Assembly: GCF_020085105.1 (NCBI RefSeq)
Contig: NC_058045.1
Span: 6,214,333 to 6,278,332 of the forward strand
DNA length: 64,000 bases
Source: Siniperca chuatsi
Lineage: Eukaryota > Chordata > Actinopteri > Centrarchiformes > Sinipercidae
Direction: 5' to 3'
The notes below the pieces were generated by a model that had not been told where the DNA came from, searched no databases, and saw only the letters and a program-made list of their open reading frames with translations. Of this stretch, positions 38,901 through 49,445 are shown one piece after another; positions within the stretch are counted from its first letter, which is position 1; the number at the start of each line of letters is the position of its first letter. The position numbers and the translations under genes are program-made.

Positions 38901-39177
38901 AAAAAGAAAAAAGAAAAAACTTTGTCATCCAATGATTTAAACGATGTTTCATTTGTATTTATTTTGTCACTGGACCCTGCACTGTGTTTCACAGCAATCA
39001 TTTATTTATCTTTGTTTGGAGTACAGGAATATTGAGGTTAAAGTATGAGATTCTGGTGAATGTTTACTCTGTGTAAACATACAAACATACAGTACAACAT
39101 GGCATGCTGACCTTTGGCCAAGGTCAATGTCCTTATTAGAAAAAAGCACTGAAACAGATAGAGATGATGTGTGTGAA

Positions 39178-39209
<32 letters not shown>

Positions 39210-42200
39210 TGTGTTTGTGTGTGCAGGCGTGTAGGTGCTTGTTCTGTCTGGTCTGTCAGTGTATTTTTAGTAGAAGGATTGAAAAGGTCAATACAATCTG
39301 TGGGTTTACATATAGACTGTGCACACTTCCATATTCCATACTGGTGGCAGTGAACAAGACTAGCGCAGATTTTGATGATGATACGGTAGTGCCTTAAAGC
39401 TTAGCAGTAGTAGTATTTCTGTTAGCTGCTCTTCCTCTTACGGTATATGTGTATTGAGTTTCATGGGCCTAAATGTAACCATAGAGGGGAAGGAAGGAGA
39501 TTTGAGACCAGTGCAACCTGATCTTTTGAGGTCTGGTGGTCTAAGAGTCCACAGTACTGCTAATTTTGGAGCTTTGTCCCCCGGTTTGTATCGACCGCCA
39601 GTTGATTTCACAGTTAAATCTGAAGATACTGGATGTTCCTTACTAAAATGGTTCAGCAGTTTTAACTTCTTTAAATTGAAATGTGTCACTAAACATTCAG
39701 ACATTATCAGAAAGGGGAAGACATAGAAAGTTTTGTTTTGTATATGTGAAATTTACCCATTACATTTTACAATAAAGCACAGTGAGTTATGTTCGCATTA
39801 AATTTTTGTTATATTAATTATAGCAAGATGCTCTGTTTTATTTATTGACATAAAATCCTATATATAATACTTGCCAGTCCAGGCAGGGTTAAACTGACGG
39901 TTTTCATTGTCAAATGTATGTTTCAGGGTGACTGTCAATAGCCAGATGTTGTGAAAGCTACTAAAAGTGGTCAGAACTCACATGAGAAAACGTTTGGCAG
40001 TGTCGCTACATTTGTAAACATTCTGTCCAATCGGTACTGTGCATGTGGAACTCTCAACAGAGATGAGAAGGAAGCGAGCTCGTTAGCTACTTCCATAAAA
40101 TATATATGTATATATGCTTACTTATTTTGTCATATATCAGATTTATGTATTCAATTTATTTATATAGCGCCAATTCATAACAGAAGTTATCTCATTGCAC
40201 TTTTCATATAGAGTAGGTCTAGACTGTACTCTTTATATTATTTACAGAGACCCAACAAATCCCACCATGAGCAAGCATTTGGCGACAGTGGCATGAAAAA
40301 AACTTCCTTTAAGAGGCAGAAACCTTGGATAGAACCAGACTCAAGTGTTAGGTTTTGAGAGAGAAAGAGAAAGAGAGAGAAGTTTGGAGAGAGATATAGA
40401 GAGAGATTTAGAGAGAGAGAGATGGAGAAAGAGAGAGGGAGATGGAGAGATTTAGCAAGAGAGGTTTATACATAGAGAGAGGAGAGATTTAGAGAGAGAG
40501 AGGTTATTAGAGAGAGAGAGAGAGAGAGAGAGAGGTTTGGGAGGAGGGGGGGGGGAGAGGGAGACAAAATGCAACCACCTAGAATTTTTACAAATAATAG
40601 TAATGTAATTATAGTGGTAATATTAATACATTAATAATAATAGGAATGACAGCTATAGGAGTAATAATGACAGTATTAGTAACAGAGCCAATAACAACAA
40701 CTGTAGTAGCAGTTGTCGAGCAGGAACACGGGGGCAGCAGGTGGCCCACAACCACAGATCCAGACTCTGCAGCTCCGGAGGCAGAAATACCTGCTGAAAG
40801 TGACAGAAGGAGAGAGGAGATAAACGAGAAAGCACAAAACTACGGGAGAGAGAAGATGTCGAGTTAGTAACATGCAGTAATGGGATAAAAATGCATACAG
40901 ATGGAGAGGGAGAGAGGAAAGAGGTGCATCATGGGAAGTCTCCCGGCAGTCTAGGCCTATTGCAGCATAACTAAGGGATGGTTCAGGGCTCACCCAAGCC
41001 AGCCCTAACTATAAGCTTTATCAAAGAGGAAAGTCTTAAGCCTACTCTTAAATGTGGAGATGGTGTCTGCCTCCCGAACCCCTAACTGGGACCTGATTCC
41101 ACAGGAGAGGAGCTTGATAGCTGAAGGCTCTGGCTCCCATTCTACTTTTGGAGACTCTAGGAACCACAAGTAACCCTGCATTCTGGGAGCACAGTGTTCT
41201 AATGGGGTAATAAGGTATTATGAGATCTTTAAGATACGATGGTGCCTGACCATTAAGAGCTTTGTAGGTGAGGAGAAGGATTTTAAATTCTGTTCTGGAT
41301 TTTACAGGGAGCCAGTGCAGAGAAGCTAATATTGGAGAAATATGATCTCTTTTCTTAGTGCTTGTCAGTACATGTGCCGCAGCATTCTGGATCAACTGGA
41401 GAGTCTTTCGGGACTTATTCGGGCAGCCTGATAATAAGGAATTGCAATAGTCCAACCTAGAAGTAACAAATGCATGCACTAGTTTTTCGGCATCATTTTG
41501 AGACAGGATGTGCCTGATTTTTGCAATGTTGTGTAGGTGAACGAAGGCAGTCCTTGAAGTTTGTTTCATGTGGGTGTTAAAGGATAAATCCTGATCAAAG
41601 ATAACTCTGAGGTTCCTTACAGTGGTGCTGGAGGATCTAGAGTAACTATATCTTTAGATAATGAGTCTTGGAGGTGTTTGGGGCCAAATACAACAACTTC
41701 AGTTTTGTCGGAGCTTAGCATCAGAAAATTGCAGGTCATCCAGGTCTTTATTTCCTTAAGGCATGCTTGAAGTTTAGCTAACTGGTTAGTTTCATCTGGC
41801 TTGATTGATAGATATGATTGGGTATCAACCGCATAACAATGAAAGTTTATGGAGTGTTTCCTAATAATATTGCCTAGAGGAAGCATATATGAGGTGAATA
41901 GAATCGGTCCAAGCACAGAACCTTGTGGAACCCCGTTGCAACAGCATCAACGTTTCTTAACTTAATAATACCCCAGATTTCATTAACTGACAAGCTAAAC
42001 ACAAAGTTTTTGGCGGGTTGTGAGAAAATAACAACTCCATAGCAATAATAAGTCTTACTGGAAATGGCTGGAATCTTCTTCCACAAATCAGTCGTTGAAA
42101 CAGATGATTTAATGGAATGACACACTGTCCTCTTTCCACCTTTAGCCCCCCTCACAGAATCATCCACTGACACCGGCTCTTAGGAAATGGACTTATGCTC

Positions 42201-45200
42201 GGCTTAACATCACTCACTTCCTCTCTTCTTAATTTGACTTGGCTCCTGTCCAGTCCAATTGGCACTCATGCTGTCTGCTTGCTCCTGTATCTCATCCCTG
42301 CTCAGTCCTGCTCAGTTGGCCTGGATTTGTTTCAACAGTGGGTGGCTTGTTGGAAAACAGTGACATGAGATTTCCTTCTATGCTTTTATAGTCGTTTTGT
42401 AAAGTCGTTTTATAGTCTAATTGTAAATGCAGGCGGTATGTGCAGCTGGATGTTGGGCTCTCAGAGAGCGGTATGTGTGTGTGCATCAGCTTGTGCCCAT
42501 CGAAATTGGTGAGGAGAGGTTAAAAACAGTTCACCTCTAATCTCATTAGTCACATGGGATCAGGCCGTCTAAGAAATGCCAGCATCCTCTTGTAGAAAAA
42601 CAACTCTTGTATAGTGTTGAAGAACACTTCACACAACTGATGCCCACTTCCAACACACCTTGTAAGATGTATTAATGTGTTGTGTTCATCCATAATTTTC
42701 TATTGCTGTAATGCATAAAAATGAATAAAAGTCCTTTTACCTTTTTTTTGTTGAATGGACATTGATTCCATTCTTATTGGGGTTTTTTTCATTTGTGCTT
42801 TATTGGCATGAAAGTTTACAAAAATGCTACCAAAGCAACAAGACAAAGTAAATGTGCCTTTGGGGCTTTTTAGATGATAAATAAGGTGAGTCCAAAAATT
42901 CACTGCATGTTTGTGGATGTTAATTAATAAATGGATTATCAATGTTATTCTGATTAACATGGTCTTCATTTTGGTGGGTGTGTGTAATATGACAATAGAA
43001 TTCTGCACATAGTATTTCTGTTTTCCCATCCAGTCCAACTGTGATGACTGAGTGGACCCCATACTTTGGAGTTAATTTATTAGGATTCCCATCGCTCCAG
43101 CTGATGAACACTTCACCACTATACATTTAATTTAATCAGAATTTGCATCTCATAAACAGTGGCAGAGCCAGACTGTTGTCATAGGGGTGGCCCGGCTGAG
43201 GCCAAAGTAATTAGTATCTTGTTCAGTCTTTCTGCGTGGTATGGTGCTGCACAAAGGTTAGATTATGATGTTTGCTTATGGCCAAAATGTGTGTATCTAA
43301 ACATAAATAATAATAATAAAATTATCCAATTTGTCGCTGGCGGTTGAAACAACATGTAAACACTAGTGATCCATCCATCCAAAGCTGCTGCTGTGCCATG
43401 TATCACACTTAATTATAATTGAAAGCTACCAAGCGCCACACTGAGATCATTGTAGCGTTATACAGGACCTGATATTTAACATTTATTGATCATACAGCCT
43501 GCCAAATGCAACAACAACAAAACAGCCATAAACACGACTGAGCGGTCACACGAACACTCAGTCAGACTGAGCGGTCTTACCTTAAACCAGGTGATTTTTA
43601 CATTCCTTCCGCTGTGCAAAAGGAAGGTGCATCACCAGACTTGAGTCTGGGCTGCCACCTGGCTGCGCCATCGCTCATAAAGTTTAGTTTTTATTGCACA
43701 GAGGACTCTTAAAACTAATTTTAGATGCATTCACTGCCAGGGTGAGACTGCCTGCATCTGTAAAAGTTAAGTAGACATAGGTGATGTTTTTGTCTTTGAA
43801 AGTACCTTCTATGGTAAACTGGTCTGTGTTTTCCTGACCTTTTGGCCTCTCTTTGGAAGATTGTTTTCACTAGATTTAGTGTGTGTGTCAAGTACTGGCA
43901 CTGTGTTGTTTGCAGATCTAGTTGCTGCTGTAGTCTTTTTTTTATATAAACAAAATAAATAAATAAATCTTTATTAAAGTAGAATGTAACTTCCCTGACT
44001 TTGAAATTATGGCCTGGTGACTTTGGTTCAGCTGTAATGGTAATTCATTTATATTGAGGAATGCCACAGTCAAATCACTGCTTGAAAATCTGTCAAATTT
44101 TAAATCTTTTCTTCTTTTTTTTTTGGTACACGCTTTTAACTTGATATGTGGTCTGTGGTCGGCGTTCAGGTGTAAAGTTAGAACTTTGCTGATTATGATA
44201 TTATGTTTGTCAAAGAAATGTGAAATTCTCTTGTTTAGAATACCACAGAATACTCAGATCCATAGATTGGGAGAAATAAGGCTTTGACACCAGATGTCAG
44301 GAAAACAGTGAGCACAGCAAGATGTTGAATAGCCTGAGCACTGCTTTCTATGTTTCCAGTGGTACTGCTCCACATGCTTTGTTTGGACAGATTTAATATT
44401 TTTTGGATACATTTAATGTTTTTTTCTGTGCTGATGTTTTGACTTGGATTCATTTTACTTAGTGGGATGTCTTTGTAGAGATATTGAAAATGATCCTTCC
44501 AGATGTCAGCATCTTGAATAAGTGATTATTGTGGTTTTGTGGAGCTTAAGCTGTTTTACATTTTCCAAAACTGGGTTTGTTTTAAAGCACTTTGTGTCCT
44601 CTCTTTGTCCTTATACAGTAGTTTTCTCTGTGTTTTATTGAATGGGCTGTTGCTATTCATAATAATATTTCATAATAATATTTAATATTTACATTGCATT
44701 TTTTGCCTGTCTGTAATATTTGTTGCACTGTACATTTAATCTGCGACTTGACATTTTTATACTGGCAAAATTCTGTAATCTTGGTCTGACTTTCTGTCTG
44801 CTTCGCTCTCTACAGCCATCCGTTTTGGTCGGATGCCCCAGTCAGAGAAGCTAAAGCTGAAGGCGGAGATGGTAACGGGGGACAGGGAGGTGGAAGACCC
44901 CCAGCTAGCTGACCAGAAGACGCTGGCCAGGCAGATTTATGAGGCCTACCTCAAGAACTTCAACATGAACAAGGCCAAGGCTCGAACCATTCTAACCGGC
45001 AAGACCAGCACCCCTGTACGTTGATTAAATTAATGGGTTGGTGAGTGAAAGGTGTTGCTTGTGTGTGGATTTCCTGTTCATGGCTCTTCTCATTACCAGT
45101 ATTTCCTCACAGGTCAAGGTCATGTTGTCTTGCAACTTTTAATTTATTTCTTCCCCATTGGAATGATATTAACCTCCTTCTGAGCACATTCAAAATTTGC

Positions 45201-48200
45201 AGTCAAACTAATGTCTATTTATGATCTAGCAGCCGGTACCTCAGAGATTATGTGCTGCCAGCCAATGACAGAAATAACTTGCTCAATCAGTAATGCAACA
45301 CACAAGCTGGACAAGGAAACATCTGTTTGCACCGAAACAATATAAAGAGCCAGTGTATGAGTCCATCACTTCTCCCTCCACCGCCTGTTTCCCCTCCATG
45401 CCTGTGCTCTTTTTATCACCCATCCCCAATCTCACCAAAAGCATTCCCTCGCAGCCTTGTTTCTTTCATTTTCTTTTCATCAGAAAAGCTGGGTCGACAA
45501 GGGGAGGGTCAGGGACTGCAGCCCAGAGTTGTTGTGAATTCCATGGATGGATGTGTGTAGGTGTGAAATAGGTCAAGAGGGACAGGTCAGTCAAAGTGCA
45601 CATGCACTTTCAAACACAGACCTACCCCACTGCTTCTGGAGATCAAAGCTTCTAGATGGATAAGTGTCCATTTAGAGTCCAGAGGGAGTCTCTAGGGTTT
45701 GCAGCCACTGGAAAACAGTCAGTTAGAAATGCACATATTGTTTGATCCATGCTTGATTTTAGAGTTCATTCATGGTGTCACAGCAGTTTTATACAACGTG
45801 GAACTTCCCATGAAAGTCCTATTTTACCATTTGCCACAGCCCAGTGTACAAATGCTGACATGTTGCTAACTTTGATTCCGAGATGGTGTGTGAACAGTAT
45901 AGTATGAAAGAACACCCTTCTAACATTGTTGCAGTATTTTAAGAATAATTTAAATAAATATTCATACTAGATATACTGTTTTGAAATGCTGAAGATACTG
46001 TACTGTTGCAAGAGGACAGTTGATAGAGAAAACATTCAACTTATTGTTTAAAAACTATCAAATGGTTAATTACCCTTGTAGAAAAAGTGGATCCTCCGTC
46101 ATCAACTTATTTTGAAACCAGTTAATACCTGTACCTGAGTCAGAAACTTTCCATCAGGTTTGACTCATCAGACTCAACGTCTGGGTGGAATACTGAGCCA
46201 TAATTCTGTCACTGTTGGCTCTACTTTGTGTGCAGTGAATGTTAGTTTTATCACCTGACTTAACTGGTTTTGCTGTGGTATGATTCATCTTAACAGTACA
46301 TACAGTTTTCACTGGATGTCTGAAGTCCCTAAAAAACAAGCAGCTAAAGAAATGTCAAGCTGTTGCTGCTGCTCTGGTCTGAGCTGTACACTGGATATGG
46401 ATACACCTGGGAATTTATTGGGAAATAAGAGTGAGATTTCCTTTTAGAAATTATAACTATTATCACTAGGGTTGTAACTAACAATTATTATCATTATTGA
46501 TTATTCTGTCAATAGCTAATCCTTGTATTGAGTTCTATGAGAAAGTTCAGCATAGCAAATCATAACTGAGAAAAGCTATGTATTATTCTTATTTTTAGCC
46601 ATGCTAACAGCAAGGCTCTCTGGATTTTGGTTACACTTTACTTGGATAGTCTGCCTACAGATGGTTTATAGAGTATCTGTAACATTTCAACAGCTTATTA
46701 GTTGAGATTCAACAATTCAGCTGTTTCACAAATAAAGGTTTAGTTAGGTTTAGGCACGAAAAACATCTTGGTGAGGGTATATTCATGAATTGTCACATAT
46801 ACTTTATTGCTAATCATCTACAGACAACAGCGAAACAGTTCAAATCCAAGTGAAGTTACCAAAATTTTAATATGTCTAATACTGTACTTTGATTTATGAC
46901 CAAATACCTACAAAAAGAAATACATTGCTAACATGCTACACAAAGACAGTGACCATGGTAAACATTATAGCCTACCTGCTCAGACAGCATGTTAGCATTG
47001 TCATTGTAAGCGTGTTAGCATACTGACGTTAGCATTTAGCTCAAAGCATCATTGTGACTAAGTAGCTGTTAGCATGGCAGTAGATTCTTGTCTTGTTTTT
47101 GTTTTTTTGCTGTAGTCTTGTGGAGACATTGCAGTGTTTTTATCAGGCAGCTTCTGGAGCATATACAACATCATGATAAGGCTAAATAGATCCACTTTCT
47201 ATTTCCCAAATGTGTTGTAGCAGTTAGTCAGATAAAGAGTAGTGCTATCAGTGTAGCACCCCTGACTCTGCTTTCAGTATAAACTGTATTAATATTTATA
47301 GAAAAAAATGGCCTACAAACCCCTTTGAGCATCCATAAGGGTGTGGCTGCAGGGTCAAGGAGAGTAATGTCATCATGGAAATGTTAAGAGTCAACAAGGA
47401 CTGTGGGCTCTGTAGCTTTCTCTACCCACTGAAGTACCAAGGTCTCCTCTGAGGTTATGGTGACAATAAGATTATGATTGTGATCAATTCAGACAGAGAG
47501 CCCAAAAAGAGGCAAAGTATATCCATTAGAATACAACGTGCATGCGCACAAAGTGTTGTTTTGAGGCATTCTGAAATATTTCATTAACAAAATGTAGATT
47601 GTAGCATTATAAAATTTGGCATAAATCTTGTTCAGAAATACGTTGTTTGTTATATCAACTTATCATTTATTGTAAATGATCTGTTACAAGTTATCTGATA
47701 ATCAAGTGTTGTGTTGACGTAGTACCACAAAATTAAACAGCTCTGTGTCATGTCCCACATACGTTCCCCTGCTACTCTAGCCCACATTTAGCACAGCATT
47801 CGTGAGTCAAAGCTGTGATATCATGTGCAGAAGCAGGTGTAGCTGCTCATCAGATGTTGGAACATGTCCACAGTGGGAATAGTGACACAGCTAAGAACAC
47901 CTGTTAGCTAGAATCAATCGCTGCTACTATGAGCTTACACAGCTTCTTACCTTTAAGCAGTGTACCTCTAGAACATTTTTGACATTGTGTATACATCTTT
48001 TTATTATGAAGTGAGTATTTGTCAACTGGGCCATAGCTTCAAATGAATTCTCTTGTTATTTTTTTACATTTTGAGTTTGCCCTGGTGTAAGCCCTCTTTA
48101 CTCTGACACTGCTTTACTTTCAACTGTGCTTATATTTCTAGAGAAATTAATTTCACTTCCAACCTCTGTTGATTGTTGAATGACATATGTCATATTTATA

Positions 48201-49445
48201 TGGAGGTAGGGTCAAGGAGAGCAACTATGTCACCGTGGAAACATTCAAGTGCCAATAAGGGCTCTGGGCTTAGCCTCTCCTTTCAGTAAAGATTATGCAT
48301 AAACACCATAGTCACTACAGTTTTTCACGAAGAGAGATTTGCTGATTCAGCTTTTTCCATATTTATGTAGTCAGGTCAGGTTTATTTATGTAGGCCAAAA
48401 TCACAGTACACACTGTACTGACTGTGTTGCATTTCAATTGGAAACCCATTTTTAACCATACTTTACACATCACTCATAAGAGTTTGTAATTCTCTCCACA
48501 GCCTTTTGTCATCCATGACATGGAGACCCTCCAGCTGGCAGAGCAGACGCTGGTGTCAAAGATGGTCGGCTCAGCGGGAGCGCTGAAGGACAGGGAGGCA
48601 GAAGTTCGGATTTTCCACTGCTGCCAGTGCACGTCGGTGGAAACCGTCACCGAGCTCACAGAGTTTGCAAAGTCCGTCCCTGGGTTCTCGAGCCTGGACC
48701 TGAACGATCAGGTGACTCTTTTGAAATATGGCGTGTATGAGGCCCTCTTCGCCATGCTTGCCTCCAGTATGAACAAGGACGGGCTTCTTGTAGCGTACGG
48801 CTCAGGCTTCATCACCCGGGAATTCCTCAAGAGCCTGCGGCGGCCGTTCAGTGATATGATGGAGCCAAAGTTCCAGTTTGCAATGAAATTTAACGGGCTG
48901 GAGCTGGATGACAGTGACCTGGCTCTGTTTGTGGCCGCTATCATCTGTTGTGGAGGTGAGGATGCAGGAAAAATAACATTGTTTAAACAATTAATTTGCT
49001 GTATGGAATAGTATATCTTCTTTCTCTTTTGCTCTTTGAGGACTTTTGCTCTATCTCAAAACAAACACTTTCATATTACACAAATTGCAGAAATTGTGAA
49101 GGCACTCTGGTACTACTGTGCTATTGAATATTTTTATTCCAACAGGAGATTATGGTTAAGCCGTCTCACTCAGGTTTATTTTTGCTTCCTCTGTGATTAG
49201 ACCGACCAGGCCTGGTGAATGTGGCGCACATCGAGAGAATGCAGGAGAGCATTGTGCAGGTGCTACAGCTCCATCTGCTGGCCAATCACCCTGACGACAA
49301 TTTCCTCTTCCCCAAGCTGCTGCAGAAACTGGCTGACCTCCGGCAGTTAGTCACTGAGCATGCACAGCTGGTGCAGGAGATCAAAAAGACAGAGGACACC
49401 TCACTGCACCCACTCCTGCAGGAGATCTACAGAGACATGTACTGA
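32723..49445 (+). CDS. ppara: Peroxisome proliferator-activated receptor alpha (six coding exons)
   Basis: Joining 32723-32915, 35702-35865, 38094-38232, 44816-45015, 48502-48955 and 49201-49445 gives 464 residues plus stop (human 468). Ligand-activated nuclear receptor that binds PPRE (DR1) sites as a heterodimer with RXR and drives fatty-acid uptake, beta-oxidation and ketogenesis genes. Residues 1-97 form the A/B region. The two-zinc DNA-binding domain runs from C98 to C157, with P-box CEGCKGFF and the three-residue PPAR D-box C-ERR-C (135-139). The hinge follows, then the ligand-binding domain from about 200. Agonist-contact positions equivalent to human S280, Y314, H440 and Y464 are kept (here S277, Y311, H437, Y460), and the AF-2 helix ends [10 protein letters not shown]. 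The alpha subtype is chosen over beta and gamma from the MVDMES start, TPASSPSSV and the let-7 neighbourhood. Whether it is the a or b teleost duplicate cannot be told. No break or frameshift seen. Confidence 0.96.
34525..34600 (+). repeat. Dispersed repeat, copy 2 of 2
   Basis: Matches 22560-22640: GTTTGGAATGAACTAGTTCA...AAAGTGTC...CCAATCACAT...GTTTATA. Both copies lie in ppara introns in the same orientation. Confidence 0.5.
34613..34740 (+). repeat. Dispersed teleost repeat fragment (3' part)
   Basis: Contains GCAGAACTTTTACTTGTAGT, GGAGTATTTCAAAGT and ends CTGAATACTTCTTCCACCTC, the terminal part of the family also seen at 16033-16230. Confidence 0.55.
35702..35865 (+). CDS. ppara: ppara coding exon 2 (first zinc finger)
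   Basis: Residues 65-119. Acceptor TTTTGTAG, donor TGCAAG|GTCAGA. Encodes a six-serine run (88-93) and the first zinc module, C98, C101, C115 and C118, ending at CEGCK. Confidence 0.95.
35866..38093 (+). other. ppara: ppara intron 3
   Basis: About 2.2 kb. Contains a tRNA-derived SINE on the minus strand at 36650-36800; otherwise no gene or element recognised. Confidence 0.85.
36650..36800 (-). mobile_element. tRNA-derived SINE (minus strand)
   Basis: On the minus strand it begins GGGGCGTTGTAGTGGCCTAG, with an A-box-like TGGCCTAGATGTTAAG (36773-36788) and a B box GGTTCAATTCC (36729-36739), the internal RNA polymerase III promoter of a tRNA-like head. A C/T-rich body with CTCCCCTCATTTGCTGTCAC follows. 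The left boundary is approximate. Confidence 0.7.
38094..38232 (+). CDS. ppara: ppara coding exon 3 (second zinc finger)
   Basis: 139 nt, the same length as I recall for the human exon. Residues 120-165 plus one base: [20 protein letters not shown] and [19 protein letters not shown]. Acceptor TTTCTCCAG, donor AACG|GTGAGT. Confidence 0.96.
39168..39225. repeat. Imperfect TG microsatellite
   Basis: TG units with interruptions (AATG, TATG, TTTG) across about 58 nt. Confidence 0.9.
40149..41945 (-). mobile_element. 5'-truncated L2-like LINE (minus strand)
   Basis: Read on the minus strand, it starts within reverse transcriptase at a broken [17 protein letters not shown] motif (41875-41945). It continues through a catalytic-box region [11 protein letters not shown] (consensus YADDT), [20 protein letters not shown] and, in a second frame, [36 protein letters not shown] and [13 protein letters not shown]. 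These are hallmarks of L2/CR1-clade LINEs. The 3' UTR runs to about 40149 and ends in the GGCGCTATATAAATAAATTG-type tail. The frames are separated and the second catalytic Asp position is altered, so it is dead. A GA-rich tract lies inside the 3' UTR. Confidence 0.85.
40357..40556. repeat. GA-rich low-complexity tract within the LINE 3' UTR
   Basis: About 200 nt of GAGAGA with regular GATTTA / GTTTA / GATGGA interruptions, ending in a run of G. Probably expanded after insertion. Confidence 0.85.
43652..43665 (-). promoter_or_regulatory. CTCF-like motif, reverse orientation
   Basis: Minus strand CAGCCAGGTGGCAG matches 13 of 14 positions of CCASYAGRKGGCRS. Motif only. Confidence 0.3.
44816..45015 (+). 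CDS. ppara: ppara coding exon 4 (hinge and start of ligand-binding domain)
   Basis: Completes A166 and runs to residue 232: [20 protein letters not shown]... and [20 protein letters not shown]. Acceptor CTCTACAG, donor CCCCT|GTACGT, in phase with the next exon. The codons that seem to continue past the donor (valine, arginine, stop) are intronic. Confidence 0.95.
46594..47095 (+). repeat. Large dispersed teleost repeat, shorter copy with an insertion
   Basis: Both ends match 31853-32594: TTAGCCATGCTAACAG at the left; GACCAAATACCT, CATGGTAAACATTATA, GACGTTAGCATTTAGC and AGATTCTTGTCTTG at the right. The three-unit middle of the longer copy is missing, and a MITE-like element occupies the break. 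Confidence 0.6.
46629..46860. mobile_element. MITE-like insertion with imperfect terminal repeats
   Basis: Left end GGTTACACTTTACTTGGATA; right end, reverse-complemented, GGTAACTTCACTTGGATTT. About 230 bp without coding capacity, nested in the dispersed repeat. A clean target duplication is not visible, so boundaries are tentative. Confidence 0.45.
48369..48412 (-). repeat. Short L2-type tail fragment (minus strand)
   Basis: TCAGGTCAGGTTTATTTATG and GGCCAAAATCACA are the reverse complement of the TGTGATTTTGGGCTATATAAATAAA-type tail at 29226. Confidence 0.45.
48502..48955 (+). CDS. ppara: ppara coding exon 5 (ligand-binding domain core)
   Basis: Residues 233-383 plus one base, [18 protein letters not shown] to AIICCG. 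Contains [20 protein letters not shown] with S277, [14 protein letters not shown] with Y311, and [14 protein letters not shown]. Acceptor CTCTCCACAG, donor GGAG|GTGAGG. Confidence 0.97.
48956..49200 (+). other. ppara: ppara intron 6 (245 bp)
   Basis: Short AT-rich intron with donor GTGAGG and acceptor GTGATTAG; nothing else seen. Confidence 0.9.
49201..49445 (+). CDS. ppara: ppara coding exon 6 (ligand-binding domain end, AF-2)
   Basis: Residues 384-464 and stop [23 protein letters not shown], ...[20 protein letters not shown] with H437, then the AF-2 helix [11 protein letters not shown]. One residue shorter than human just before AF-2. Confidence 0.97.

Larger units (their letters stand above)
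38233..44815 (+). other. ppara: ppara intron 4
   Basis: About 6.6 kb, the longest coding-region intron. Enlarged by a 5'-truncated LINE (40149-41945). Also holds a TG microsatellite at 39168 and a CTCF-like motif at 43652. The 11-bp perfect inverted repeat GGAAATCACAT / ATGTGATTTCC spans 38714-38761. Confidence 0.85.
45016..48501 (+). other. ppara: ppara intron 5
   Basis: About 3.5 kb. Holds the second copy of the large dispersed repeat (46594-47095) with a MITE inside it and a short LINE-tail fragment at 48369. No gene seen. Confidence 0.85.

Noticed and set aside
41048..41569. 173-codon minus-strand frame as a host gene
   Set aside because: It is the reverse-transcriptase C-terminal part of the truncated LINE at 40149-41945.
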